Source: Rhodocyclaceae bacterium
GTDB lineage: Bacteria > Pseudomonadota > Gammaproteobacteria > Burkholderiales > Rhodocyclaceae
DNA: 64,000 bases
Direction: 5' to 3'
Assembly (NCBI GenBank): GCA_023383815.1
Contig: JAHDYG010000011.1
Location: forward strand, 51,881 to 115,880
Shown here one piece after another: positions 1 to 8,455 of this stretch. A program made the translations under genes and the position numbers. Numbering within the stretch: position 1 is the first letter of the stretch; every line of letters starts with the position of its first letter. The notes below the pieces were generated by a model, which made no database searches, was not told the origin of the DNA, and was given only the letters and a program-made list of their open reading frames with translations.

Positions 1-554
1 AGGGCCTGGGGGTCGATGCCGATCGCCACGACTCCAGCGAATCCGCCGTCGGGGCTTCGCACCCGGCGCGCCAGCACGACGATCTTCCTCTTGCTGATGC
101 GGCCGGCAATCGGGCCGGAGATGTCGAGCCGATCTTCGCCGTCGCCCAGTCGTGTGAAGTAGTCCCGGTCGGACACCGAGACATGCGACTGCGGGGGTCT
201 GCCGCCCGAGAGCAGCACGGTGCCGTTCCGGTCGGCGACGAGGTTCGCGGTCGCGATATCCAGCTGGCCGCTGTTCGCCAGGCTGGCAAGCATCCGCTTG
301 AACTCGTCGAGGCCTCGCGCTTCGAGGCTCTCGCGCAGAAACAGGATCGCCGTGTCGATCTTGCGTACCCGCTCCATCACGGCCGCTTCGGCGAGGTGGG
401 CCTGAGCCTCCAGTTCGCGTTGCAGGCGGGTCTCCGCCTCCGCGCGCTCGTGCCCGACCTGTGCCTGGATCAGGATGCAAAGACCGATGACCAGGGCCGT
501 TCCGAGTGCGACCAGCGCGAGCGCAAGACGCATCTGTTCACGAGGTGTCTTCAT
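1..554 (-). CDS. Membrane sensor protein with Cache/PDC-like domain (N-terminal part, cut by window edge)
   Basis: The first 184 codons of a signalling protein running off the left edge. A short basic N-terminus leads into one hydrophobic helix (about residues 8-28), then a charged helical linker and a periplasmic region. That region carries features typical of dCache_1/PDC sensors: an SVSDRDYF stretch followed by an ISGPIAGRIS stretch and a VVAIGIDP strand. In this family such sensors sit in front of GGDEF, EAL, histidine-kinase or chemoreceptor outputs. The output domain lies outside the window, so the class cannot be decided. The gene starts 67 bases after the acyl-CoA synthetase on the same strand and may belong to its transcript. 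The ATG at 554 is the first Met of the open frame. Confidence 0.75.
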   Translation of the reverse strand, partial: MKTPREQMRLALALVALGTALVIGLCILIQAQVGHERAEAETRLQRELEAQAHLAEAAVMERVRKIDTAILFLRESLEARGLDEFKRMLASLANSGQLDIATANLVADRNGTVLLSGGRPPQSHVSVSDRDYFTRLGDGEDRLDISGPIAGRISKRKIVVLARRVRSPDGGFAGVVAIGIDPQA

Positions 555-621
555 GCCGGGAAGCCGGTGACGGATCCGGAATGCGGACTCTCGCCCACCG
601 CGAACAGCGCATGCAGGTCGC

Positions 622-2256
622 TCATCCCGAGGCTCCGGTTCCAGCAGCGCGCGCACGCAGTACGTACTTCTGGATCTTGCCGGTTGCGGTCTTCGGCAGT
701 TCACCGAAGACGATCGTCTTGGGGGCCTTGAACCCCGCCAAGTGTTCGCGGCAGAAGGTGATGAGCTCGGCCGCGCTGGCGTGCTGGCCATCCCTGAGTT
801 CGACGAAGGCGCACGGGACTTCGCCCCATTTGTCGTCGGGTTGTGCAACGACTGCGGCGGCGGCGACGGCCGGGTGCTTGTAGAGCGCATCCTCGACCTC
901 GACCGAAGAGACGTTCTCGCCGCCCGAGATGATCACATCCTTGAGGCGGTCGCGGATCTGCATGTAGCCGTGCTCGTGCCACACGGCCGCATCGCCGGTG
1001 CGCAGCCAGCCGTCCGTGAAGGCTTGCGCGGTGGCTTCGGGGTCCTTGTAGTAGCCCTTCATCATGGTGTTGCCGCGCAGCTCGATCTCGCCTTGCGTGA
1101 TGCCGTCGCGCGGGACCGGTTGGCGGGTTTCGAGGTCGACGATGCGGACCTCCTCGTTCATCGGAAACGTCACTCCCTGCCAGCTCTGGATCTCGGCCTG
1201 GCGTTCGAAGGGCAGGGCATCCCATTCCTCGCGCCACAGGCATTGTGTGACGTGCCCGAAGGTTTCGGTCAGGCCGTACACCTGCATCACGTCGAAGCCG
1301 AGCGCCTTCATGCGTTCGAGGATTGCGGCCGGCGGGGGGGCACCGGCGGTCAGGACGCGCACCGGATGGTCGAAGCTGCGCCGATCGGATTCGGACGCGT
1401 TCACCAGCATGCCGAGCACGATCGGGGCGCCGCCAAAGTGCGTGACGCGGTGCTCGGCGATCGCCTCGAAGATCGCCCTGGCTGTGACGGTCCGGCAGCA
1501 GACCACGGTTCCGGCCATGAGCGTCATCGTCCAGGCGTGCCCCCAGCCGTTGCAGTGGAACATCGGCACTGTGTATAGATAGGTCGGATGCAGCGGCAGG
1601 TTCCAGGCAGCGACCGTGCCCATGCTCATCAGGTAGCCGCCGCGGTGATGATAGACGACGCCCTTCGGGCGGCCGGAGGTGCCCGACGTGTAGTTGAGTG
1701 CCAGCGCCTGCCACTCGTCCTCGGGCAGGCGCCAGGGTGACAGCGGATCGCCCTCGGCGAGCAGTCCCTCGTAGTCGACGTCGCCAAGCCGCTCGCCGGG
1801 TGGTTCGTTGTCGTCAATGATGTCGACCACCGGGAGCTTGCGTCCGAGCTGGCGCAGCGCCTCCCTGACCGTCGGCGCGAAGCGGGTGTCGGTGATCAGC
1901 ATCCGCGCGTCCGAGTGTTCGAGGATGTAGGCGATCGTTCCCGGATCGAGGCGGACGTTGATCGTGTTGAGGACGGCGCCCGCCATCGGGATGCCAAAGT
2001 GCGCCTCGAACATCTCCGGTGTGTTGGCCGCCAGGATCGACACAGTGTCGCCGGTGCCGATGCCCCGCTGCCCGAGCGCCGCCGCCAGCCGCCGTGCACG
2101 CGCCCCGGTTTCTGCCCAGCTCTGGCGGCGTGCGCCGTGGATCAGTGCGGTGCGCGACGGAAAGAGATCCACCGTGCGCCGCAGGAAGGATAGTGGCGAG
2201 AGCGGTACGTGGTTGGCCGGGTTGCGGGCGAGCGCTTCGTACTGTTCGCGGGACAT
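622..2256 (-). CDS. AMP-dependent acyl-CoA synthetase (medium-chain fatty-acid/alkanoate type)
   Basis: An adenylate-forming acid-CoA ligase of 544 residues, which would activate a carboxylic acid via acyl-AMP. Family motifs are in order: P-loop-like TSGTSGRPKG, YGLTE, GWLRTGD, the hinge RDRLKDVIISGGENVS, and the C-terminal PKTATGKIQK with the adenylation lysine. The N-terminal NPANHVPLSPLSFL resembles the medium-chain AlkK/DmdB-like group rather than FadD. The substrate cannot be read from sequence. The start at 2256 is preferred over an in-frame ATG 28 codons upstream because GAGGA lies 10 bases before it and the upstream stretch is proline-rich and unlike the family. The start is 13 bases downstream of the macrodomain gene, indicating one transcript. 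Confidence 0.9.
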   Translation of the reverse strand: MSREQYEALARNPANHVPLSPLSFLRRTVDLFPSRTALIHGARRQSWAETGARARRLAAALGQRGIGTGDTVSILAANTPEMFEAHFGIPMAGAVLNTINVRLDPGTIAYILEHSDARMLITDTRFAPTVREALRQLGRKLPVVDIIDDNEPPGERLGDVDYEGLLAEGDPLSPWRLPEDEWQALALNYTSGTSGRPKGVVYHHRGGYLMSMGTVAAWNLPLHPTYLYTVPMFHCNGWGHAWTMTLMAGTVVCCRTVTARAIFEAIAEHRVTHFGGAPIVLGMLVNASESDRRSFDHPVRVLTAGAPPPAAILERMKALGFDVMQVYGLTETFGHVTQCLWREEWDALPFERQAEIQSWQGVTFPMNEEVRIVDLETRQPVPRDGITQGEIELRGNTMMKGYYKDPEATAQAFTDGWLRTGDAAVWHEHGYMQIRDRLKDVIISGGENVSSVEVEDALYKHPAVAAAAVVAQPDDKWGEVPCAFVELRDGQHASAAELITFCREHLAGFKAPKTIVFGELPKTATGKIQKYVLRARAAGTGASG

Positions 2257-2269
2257 CGGCTCGGGGTCC

Positions 2270-2812
2270 TCAGGGCTGGTCGGTTGCGGTTGGGGGTGGT
2301 GAGGCTGCGAGCAGCCGCTCGTAGAGTGCGGCGTCGGCACCCGAATGACAGCAGAAGATCACCTCCGTGAGGCCCGGGAGTCGTTCGAGGCTGGCGCGCA
2401 CGCTGGCGATCGCGATGCGTGCGGCGGGCTCCACAGGGTAGCCATATACGCCGGTCGAGATGCACGGAAACGCGATGCTGCGCGCTCCGGCCACGGCGGC
2501 CTCTTCGAGCGCGCGCCGGTAGCATGAGGCGAGCGCTTCGGACTCGCCGTGCTGGCCCCCATGCCACACTGGGCCGACCGTGTGGATCACGAAGCGGGCG
2601 GGCAGTTCGTAGCCTGCGGTGCGCTTTGCCTCACCCGTGGCGCAGCCGCCAAGCCCGCGGCATTCTTCGAGCAGGCGCGGACCGGCGGCGCGATGAATCG
2701 CGCCGTCCACCCCGCCTCCGCCCAGCAACGAGTGGTTGGCGGCGTTGACGATCGCGTCCACCGCGAGCTTCGTGATGTCCCCCTGAACGACGCGCAGCGC
2801 GGCGGCGGTCAT
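2270..2812 (-). CDS. Macrodomain protein, probable O-acetyl-ADP-ribose deacetylase
   Basis: A compact single-domain protein of 180 residues. The macrodomain ADP-ribose-binding signatures are visible: [20 protein letters not shown] with GAIHRAAG near the N-terminus, and [10 protein letters not shown] about two thirds along. This is the YmdB-like bacterial group, which hydrolyses O-acetyl-ADP-ribose and can remove ADP-ribose from proteins. It lies between the EF-hand protein and the acyl-CoA synthetase with gaps of 17 and 13 bases, so the three are probably co-transcribed. A longer reading frame extends far upstream through the EF-hand gene but has no homologous content there. The ATG at 2812 fits the family's usual N-terminus. 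Confidence 0.9.
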   Translation of the reverse strand: MTAAALRVVQGDITKLAVDAIVNAANHSLLGGGGVDGAIHRAAGPRLLEECRGLGGCATGEAKRTAGYELPARFVIHTVGPVWHGGQHGESEALASCYRRALEEAAVAGARSIAFPCISTGVYGYPVEPAARIAIASVRASLERLPGLTEVIFCCHSGADAALYERLLAASPPPTATDQP

Positions 2813-2829
2813 CGTGAGGCGCTCCCCGT

Positions 2830-5019
2830 TCAGCGCGGGGGCTCGGTCGCCACGGTCGGCGCGCCGATCCCTGTCGTGAAGTACCCCTGGTGCCACAACC
2901 AGGCGAGCAGCGCGGTGGTCAGGAGGGCCAGGAGCCAGCCACGCCACGGAGTGCGCTTCTCGGCATAGGGGTCGTCCAGGCTGCGTGAGGCGCCTGGTGG
3001 CAGGGCTGCGACGCCGGTGAGTGCGCCGCCGAACGGCAGGTTGATGCGGGCGCGGGTATTGACCGCCCAGCCGTTGGCATCGAGAAGCGGCCCGAGGTTT
3101 CGCTGACGCAGCTTGAGCCAGGCGAGCAGCATCGACGGCCCGGAGATCAGCAGCATCACGGCCACGACCACCAGCGGCAACTGCCAAGGGGGCATCGACA
3201 ACAGGCCGGTGACGATCGCGGCCAGGGCCGTGCCGAGTGCGCCCAGCGCCAGCCCGATCGCGGCGAAGATGCCGGCGAAGCGGGCGATGTCGAATCCTGC
3301 CGGGGCAGGCGCCGCGCTTCCCTTTTCCGCTCCAGCGGCGGTGTCGGCGAGGTTTGCCGCAGCCTTGTCGTCGACCGCCTGGTCGCGTGAGGCCGCGAAT
3401 TTGCGGATCTGCTCGCCGATCATGCGGCCGATGCGCCGGTACGGCGACCAGAACGCCTGGCGCACACTGATGGGGTTCTCGACGACCTTGACGATGCTCG
3501 CGTTCCAGTCGCGTCCCTGGCGGTCGTAGAAGATTCCGTTGCGTCCGGGTACGAGCATCTCGTCGGCATCGCCTCCGGTGAGTGCGGCGACGATCGTGAT
3601 CGGCCCGGCATCGGCGCGCGTGCACTGACAGTAGACGAGGTAGGTTCCGCTCAGCGGCGCGAGCGCTGCATGACGCGCCATGTCGTCGACGCGCAGGCAC
3701 AGATCACAGCTGCGCTGGTCCAGGTACAGCGTTCCGGCCTGGAAGATGGCCTTTTCGCGCTGGCTGTAGAACGCGCTCAGGTTCACGTAGTTCTTCAGCA
3801 GGGTGACGAGATCGCGCCGGTAACGCAGCAGCCGTTCGAGCTGGTCGAAGGCTTCGGCAGCGGTGTCGGCCGTGCGGTCCCGCTCGATCAGCGATGACAG
3901 GGTGGTGCGAAGGGTGCCGTCGAGCAGTTGCGCGAGGCGTTCCGGCCCGAGGCCCTCCAGTTCGTCGCCCGGCTTCTCCCGCATCCACGCGTGCCAGGCA
4001 TCGAAGCGTGCCGACAGCCCGGACCACTCCTCGGCGCCGAGGTGCTCGCGCGGGCCGAGCAGCGGCCCCACGATTTCGTCGCGCAGACGGGCGATCGCTT
4101 CGCTCCAGGCAGGGTTCAGCCCGGTGGCGAGCGGCAGTTTGGCGCCGGCGCTGACCCTTGCGAGCGGCAAGGTCGCGAGTTCGCAGCCCTGCGCGCTCAG
4201 GAGCTGCTGGGCGATTTCGCGGTAGGCCGTTTCGGGCGGGTTCAGGGCTTCGGCGGCGCGGGCATCGAAGGCCGCGAGCCGGCAGCGGGTGAAAAAGTCG
4301 TCGATGCGCGGGCGCAGGGTGTCGAAGAGCGTTGCCGCATCTGCGGTCGCATCACCCAGCGGCAGCACGGCAGCGTCTTCGCGCCCGTGCGCAAGCCAGC
4401 GCGCACGGGCTTCGGCGAGTTCGAAGAAGCGTTCCAGCGTGGCCTGATCGATTCCGGGCTGCCCGCTGCGATCGGTCAGAGGGGCGCAGCAGGCGAGGAT
4501 GTCGGCGATTGCCTGACGCTGGGCATCGTCTTCGGCCAGTTCGGCAGGCACGATCCCGTCGCCGTTGAAGCGCTCGGGGGCAAAGAAGCGGGTGGGTTCG
4601 GCCAGATCCACGAGACGGATCGCACTGGCCTCGCTGCGCCCGAGGACGGCGAGCAACTGGCGGGCGGTCGCCGCCATCCTCGCGCCCTCCGGATGCGTGG
4701 TGTCGATCGCGTCGAGCGGCAGCGCATCGCCGGCTTCGAACAGGATTCCCGGATCCTTGAGATGGGCACAGGCCCATCGCACCGCAGCGAGGATCTCGGG
4801 GCTGCGGATGCGGCCGTCGCCGTCGGTGTCGATCCGTTCCAGCGTCTGGCGGTCGAACTCCAGTCCCGAGGTCGGGCAGCCGAGCACGGCCCAGAGCTTC
4901 TGGTCGAGCTGATCGAGATGGCGCAGGTCTTCGGCCGTCTCGATTCGGACCTGGTCGAATCCGCCGCTACGGAAGAAGCGCCAGGGGTGGTTGGGTTCGG
5001 TGCCTGCGCGCTCGGTCAT
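2830..5019 (-). CDS. EF-hand-containing membrane protein of unknown function
   Basis: A 729-residue protein. Residues 64-75 form a canonical EF-hand loop (D64, D66, D68, glycine at 69, I71, E75), so calcium binding is likely. A second loop is not obvious. The central part is soluble, helical and rich in leucine and arginine. A region near residues 470-500 holds a CDLCLRVDD stretch. The C-terminus has a hydrophobic pair (about 580-640) and a third membrane helix near 690-712. I know it only as a conserved hypothetical of betaproteobacteria and do not assign a function. Start at 5019: GGGAGA lies seven bases upstream, and a longer in-frame start has no ribosome site. Confidence 0.8.
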   Translation of the reverse strand: MTERAGTEPNHPWRFFRSGGFDQVRIETAEDLRHLDQLDQKLWAVLGCPTSGLEFDRQTLERIDTDGDGRIRSPEILAAVRWACAHLKDPGILFEAGDALPLDAIDTTHPEGARMAATARQLLAVLGRSEASAIRLVDLAEPTRFFAPERFNGDGIVPAELAEDDAQRQAIADILACCAPLTDRSGQPGIDQATLERFFELAEARARWLAHGREDAAVLPLGDATADAATLFDTLRPRIDDFFTRCRLAAFDARAAEALNPPETAYREIAQQLLSAQGCELATLPLARVSAGAKLPLATGLNPAWSEAIARLRDEIVGPLLGPREHLGAEEWSGLSARFDAWHAWMREKPGDELEGLGPERLAQLLDGTLRTTLSSLIERDRTADTAAEAFDQLERLLRYRRDLVTLLKNYVNLSAFYSQREKAIFQAGTLYLDQRSCDLCLRVDDMARHAALAPLSGTYLVYCQCTRADAGPITIVAALTGGDADEMLVPGRNGIFYDRQGRDWNASIVKVVENPISVRQAFWSPYRRIGRMIGEQIRKFAASRDQAVDDKAAANLADTAAGAEKGSAAPAPAGFDIARFAGIFAAIGLALGALGTALAAIVTGLLSMPPWQLPLVVVAVMLLISGPSMLLAWLKLRQRNLGPLLDANGWAVNTRARINLPFGGALTGVAALPPGASRSLDDPYAEKRTPWRGWLLALLTTALLAWLWHQGYFTTGIGAPTVATEPPR

Positions 5020-5163
5020 TGCCGTTCTCCCCTGCGGTTCGGAAACGCCAGGGCCGGCCTGCGGTGCGCGTTGCACGGCAGGCCGGCCGTGCTCGCGATC
5101 ATTCTAGATCAAGCCCGGATGCGGTAGGGAAGTCCCACCCGTCGAATGTCCGGAAGGGCGCGG

Positions 5164-6360
5164 TCAGGGCAGTCCGTCGATGCGGGCGCGGACCAGCCAG
5201 GGCGCGAAGCGCCACGCAAAGAGCAGGAAACCGGCGGCAAAACACACGCCGCTCGCGATCAGTGCATAAGGCGCGAGCGCCGTGGGCAGGGCCGAGAACA
5301 GGCGCAGCGCGGTGGCTGCGAGTACCAGCCAGAACGCAACTCCCATCGGTGGAGGAAGTTCCAGCGTGCGCCCGGTATGCCCAAGCGCGGTGCGGGTCAT
5401 CATGCCCAGGGTCAGCAGGCCGATGCCGCCGACCGCGATGCTGTGCAGCGCCGCGCTGGTGGCAAGCGGCCAGAAGAGCGTCGCAAGGCCGTAGAGGGCG
5501 ACCCCGAAGGCCGTACAGGCATAGCCGGCGAAGAGCACCCAGAGCAGGGGTTGGGACGCGACGCGGGGGTGCCACCAGCGTGCGAGTTGAACGAGATTCA
5601 CGGCCCCGCCCGCAGCGCCGAGCGAAGCGATCAGTACGGGCGGTGCGTCGATGGCGACGGCGGTGGCCATGGCCAGCGGAGCGCTGACCGCGATCGCGTT
5701 GGCTGTGATCGAGTTCATGAACTGCGGAATCTGCAGTGCGCGGCTGGTGAAGAAGGCGATCACGCGCATGCCCATGAAGAAGATCACGGTCGCCACCAGC
5801 AGCAGCCCGACGTGCAGCATGCGCCGGGGGTCGAGGGCCAGTTCGCCGGCGATCGCGAGGTGGAAGGCGAGGTTGGCCGCACCGAGCCCGAGCAGGAGCA
5901 CCGGCACGATGTAGTTTCTCCTGTTGCGCGTGCGCAGCACCGGAACTGCCATGAAGCCGGCTGCAGCGACGAAGAACAGCACGGAGAGCAGTCCGCCGGC
6001 AAGATTCGTGTCCGGCACCGCGAGCAAGGTGATCCGTGCGCCCAGCCACAGCGCGGCCAGTCCTGCAAGCGCACGACCACGCACCGGGGGTTGCCCGGTC
6101 CAGGTCGCCACCGCGGTCAGCACGAAGCCCACGATCACGGCTCCGGCATAGCCCCAGATCATTTCGTGCGCATGCCACAGGAAACCCGGCAGGGCGGCGG
6201 TTCCGCCGATGCCGAGTGCCCAGGCGAAGACGAACAGCGCCCCTTGCACCGATGCCAGAAGGTAGAAGGGGCGGAAGGCCATTGACAGCGTGGCCTTCCA
6301 ACTCGGGCGTGGGTCGACCGCCCGGCGCCGGGGTTCGTCGATGCGAAACAGGGTGGCCAT
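5164..6360 (-). CDS. nnrS: NnrS family haem/copper membrane protein (nitric-oxide response)
   Basis: A polytopic protein of 398 residues with about twelve hydrophobic segments. The family hallmark WHAHEMIWGYA lies around residue 60, followed by a GQPPVRG loop. NnrS proteins are inner-membrane haem- and copper-binding proteins linked to resistance to NO and nitrosative stress; the exact reaction is unsettled. The gene follows the DUF2249 gene by 16 bases and is transcribed away from an NsrR-like regulator, a standard NO-response arrangement. The ATG at 6360 gives the usual family N-terminus (short basic tail before the first helix). Confidence 0.92.
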   Translation of the reverse strand: MATLFRIDEPRRRAVDPRPSWKATLSMAFRPFYLLASVQGALFVFAWALGIGGTAALPGFLWHAHEMIWGYAGAVIVGFVLTAVATWTGQPPVRGRALAGLAALWLGARITLLAVPDTNLAGGLLSVLFFVAAAGFMAVPVLRTRNRRNYIVPVLLLGLGAANLAFHLAIAGELALDPRRMLHVGLLLVATVIFFMGMRVIAFFTSRALQIPQFMNSITANAIAVSAPLAMATAVAIDAPPVLIASLGAAGGAVNLVQLARWWHPRVASQPLLWVLFAGYACTAFGVALYGLATLFWPLATSAALHSIAVGGIGLLTLGMMTRTALGHTGRTLELPPPMGVAFWLVLAATALRLFSALPTALAPYALIASGVCFAAGFLLFAWRFAPWLVRARIDGLP

Positions 6361-6376
6361 GCCGGAGGTTCCGGGG

Positions 6377-6637
6377 TCAGCCGGCGATGACGAAGTCGAT
6401 CACGACGCCATCGGGCTCGCGCGACACGTAATTCACCTGGACGGCGTTGCCATAGCGGCTGGCGATCTGCTGCAGCAGCGGGATCGGGTCGTGGTCATTG
6501 CGAAAGCGCATCGTCTCTCCCGGTCCCAGCGCCTCGAGGGCGCCGAAAATGGCAGCATGACGGAACCGCTTGGCGATGCGGGTGGCGTCGAATGGATACG
6601 GGGGGTTTCCAGCGAGCGGCGAGCTACAGTTGTGCAT
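6377..6637 (-). CDS. DUF2249 domain protein
   Basis: A small soluble protein of 85 residues matching the DUF2249 fold seen alone or fused to haemerythrin-like and NO-related proteins. Visible features are FGALEALGPGETMRFRNDHDP followed by a short helix and a C-terminal strand pair. The DHDP motif is typical. It is probably a small redox or ligand-binding accessory of NO metabolism; that role is inferred from its place directly before nnrS. Start at 6637: GGAGAG sits seven bases upstream. An upstream in-frame Met (6685) lacks a ribosome site and lies inside the promoter-leader region. Confidence 0.85.
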   Translation of the reverse strand: MHNCSSPLAGNPPYPFDATRIAKRFRHAAIFGALEALGPGETMRFRNDHDPIPLLQQIASRYGNAVQVNYVSREPDGVVIDFVIAG

Positions 6638-6684
6638 GGTGATCTCTCCAGCGGTCGGTGAGGAAGAAGTGGATTTGAAACACA

Positions 6685-6753
6685 AAGATGAATCTAATCG
6701 GCTTCTTAAAAAGAGTCAACTTGAATGTATCTTTTGGCTGAAAACACTATAAT
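6685..6753. promoter_or_regulatory. Divergent NO-response promoters with NsrR-like half sites
   Basis: On the minus strand TTGACT (6714-6719) and TAGATT (6691-6696) are 17 bases apart, giving a good promoter for the DUF2249-nnrS pair. On the plus strand a perfect TATAAT lies at 6748-6753 before the regulator gene. AAGATGAATCT (6685-6695, plus) overlaps the minus-strand -10, and AAGATACATTC (6723-6733, minus) lies where the plus-strand -35 should be. Both resemble the 11-base NsrR half site. The sequences are seen directly; binding is inferred. Confidence 0.5.
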
Positions 6754-6794
6754 CGGTTGCGGTCGCACTTCGGCGGCCACGAGTGGAGCGTCCG

Positions 6795-7256
6795 ATGCAT
6801 ATCACCCAACACACCGACTATGCCCTGCGCGTCCTGATCCATCTCGGGGCCAATGCCGGTCGGCTGGTGACGATCGCCGAGATCGCGGAGCGCTACGAGA
6901 TCTCGCGCAGCCACCTCATGAAGGTCGTCAATCAGCTCGTCCGCGAAGGTTTCGTCGACGGTCTGCGCGGCAAGGGCGGCGGACTGCGCCTGGCGCGCGA
7001 TGCAGCGCAGATTCGCGTCGGGGAGGTGGTGCGGCGCATGGAGCGCGCGATGGATCTGGTGGAGTGCTTCAATGCCGACAGCCGCTGCCTGCTCGATCCG
7101 GCGTGCCGGCTCAAGGGGGCGCTGGCAAATGCGTTGAGCGCATTCCTTGGTGCGCTGGACGATGTGACGCTTGCTGATCTGCTGGGGCCCGCCGAAGCGC
7201 GCCTGCTGAAGTCCGAGCGTCCGCTGGTGCCCCATCCCGCCGGATCGAAGGGCTGA
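6795..7256 (+). CDS. nsrR: Rrf2-family iron-sulphur regulator, NsrR-like
   Basis: A 153-residue winged-helix protein that opens with the Rrf2 signature HITQHTDYALRVL and carries the recognition helix SRSHLMKVVNQL and the wing GKGGGLRLA. Cysteines at 91, 98 and 104 match the three cluster ligands of NsrR, and the C-terminal TLADLL also matches. NsrR binds a NO-sensitive Fe-S cluster and represses NO-detoxification genes. The divergent nnrS/DUF2249 pair is the obvious target. Start at 6795: GGAG six bases upstream; a GTG four codons earlier is the alternative. RsrR/IscR-type members are less likely given the cysteine spacing and neighbours. Confidence 0.85.
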   Translation: MHITQHTDYALRVLIHLGANAGRLVTIAEIAERYEISRSHLMKVVNQLVREGFVDGLRGKGGGLRLARDAAQIRVGEVVRRMERAMDLVECFNADSRCLLDPACRLKGALANALSAFLGALDDVTLADLLGPAEARLLKSERPLVPHPAGSKG

Positions 7257-7302
7257 CCGGCGGGAGTGAGAACGGTTTCGCACGGGCCCTCTCGGGACCC
7301 TT

Positions 7303-8451
7303 TCAGCGACTGGTGATCTTCAGTTCGATGCGGCGGTTGCGGGCGTGCGCCTCGGTGCTGTCGCCGGCCTGCAGCGGGTGGTACTCGCCGTACCCGGTAG
7401 CTGCGAGCCGTTGTGCAGGAACGCCCTGATCGCGCAGGAACTTCACGATCGCGAGTGCTCGCGCGGTCGACAGCTCCCAGTTCGACGGGAAGCGCGCGGT
7501 GGCGATCGGGCGCCGGTCGGTATGGCCATCGACCTGCAACACCCAGGGCAGGTCTTCCGGAATCTCCTTCGCGATGGTCTTGAGGGTTTCGGCCAGGCGC
7601 AGCAACTGCTTCAGGCCTTCCTCGCTGACTTCGTCCGACGCGCTCGGGAACAGCACCTCGCTGGAAAACACGAAGCGGTCGCCGACGACCTGGATGTCCG
7701 TCCGCTCTCCGAGCACGGCCCGCAGACGGCCGAAGAACTCGGAGCGGAAGCGCGTCAGCTCCTGAACCCGCGCTGCGAGTGCGAGATTGAGCTCGCGGCC
7801 GAGTTCGTCGATCTTCAGGTCGCGCGCCTGGATCGTGGCTTCGGCGGCCGCAAGGGCCTTGTTCAGTTCCTCGAGCTGGGTGCGGATCGCAGCGAGTTGC
7901 CGGTTCAGGAGTTCGATCTGGGCCAGCGCGCTTTCCGACACCGCGACCTGATCCTTGAGCGTGCGCTCGGAGGTGTCGAGCTCGCTTGCCAGTCGCGCCA
8001 CCTCGCTTTCGAGTTCGCGCTTGAGGCGCTCGAGTGCGGCGATGTCGGCAACCAGGCGGGCCGCCTGCTCGCGCTGACGCACGCTCTCCTCGCGTTGTTC
8101 GAGCAGTGCGCGTTCGGTGGTGGACAGCGTGCCGCGGGTCTCTTCGAGTGTTGCGGCGAGCGCGGCTTGCGCATCCCGTTCGCTCGCGAGGGTCGCGGAA
8201 AGCTCACCGATGTGCGCTTCCGCGCGTTCGCGGGCGGCGCTCTCGAGACTCAGCGTCTGAGCCAGTGCTGCGAGCTCTGCATTGAGGCGTGCGAGGGCGC
8301 GGTCGCGCCCGCTCACCGCGTCGGTGAGCACGAATTGCCCGATCACGAAGATCAGGATCACGAACACCATCACCATCAGGAGCGAGGCGAGGGCGTCGAC
8401 GAACCCGGGCCAGAAGTCCGGGCCGCGGCGGCGGCGCGAGAGCACGGCCAT
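7303..8451 (-). CDS. MotB/OmpA-like peptidoglycan-binding stator protein
   Basis: A 382-residue protein with one N-terminal membrane helix (about 20-43), a long coiled coil (about 48-215) and a C-terminal OmpA/MotB peptidoglycan-binding domain with DGHTDRRPI, SNWELSTARA and ARNRRIEL. An aspartate just before the helix (FVDALASLL) aligns with the ion-carrying aspartate of MotB. It starts four bases after the MotA/ExbB-like gene stops, so the two are a pair that probably forms an ion-driven complex reaching the cell wall. No flagellar, Tol or TonB genes are nearby. The long coiled coil is unlike ordinary MotB and recalls ZorB or other non-flagellar stators. Confidence 0.85.
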   Translation of the reverse strand: MAVLSRRRRGPDFWPGFVDALASLLMVMVFVILIFVIGQFVLTDAVSGRDRALARLNAELAALAQTLSLESAARERAEAHIGELSATLASERDAQAALAATLEETRGTLSTTERALLEQREESVRQREQAARLVADIAALERLKRELESEVARLASELDTSERTLKDQVAVSESALAQIELLNRQLAAIRTQLEELNKALAAAEATIQARDLKIDELGRELNLALAARVQELTRFRSEFFGRLRAVLGERTDIQVVGDRFVFSSEVLFPSASDEVSEEGLKQLLRLAETLKTIAKEIPEDLPWVLQVDGHTDRRPIATARFPSNWELSTARALAIVKFLRDQGVPAQRLAATGYGEYHPLQAGDSTEAHARNRRIELKITSR

Positions 8452-8455
8452 CTGC

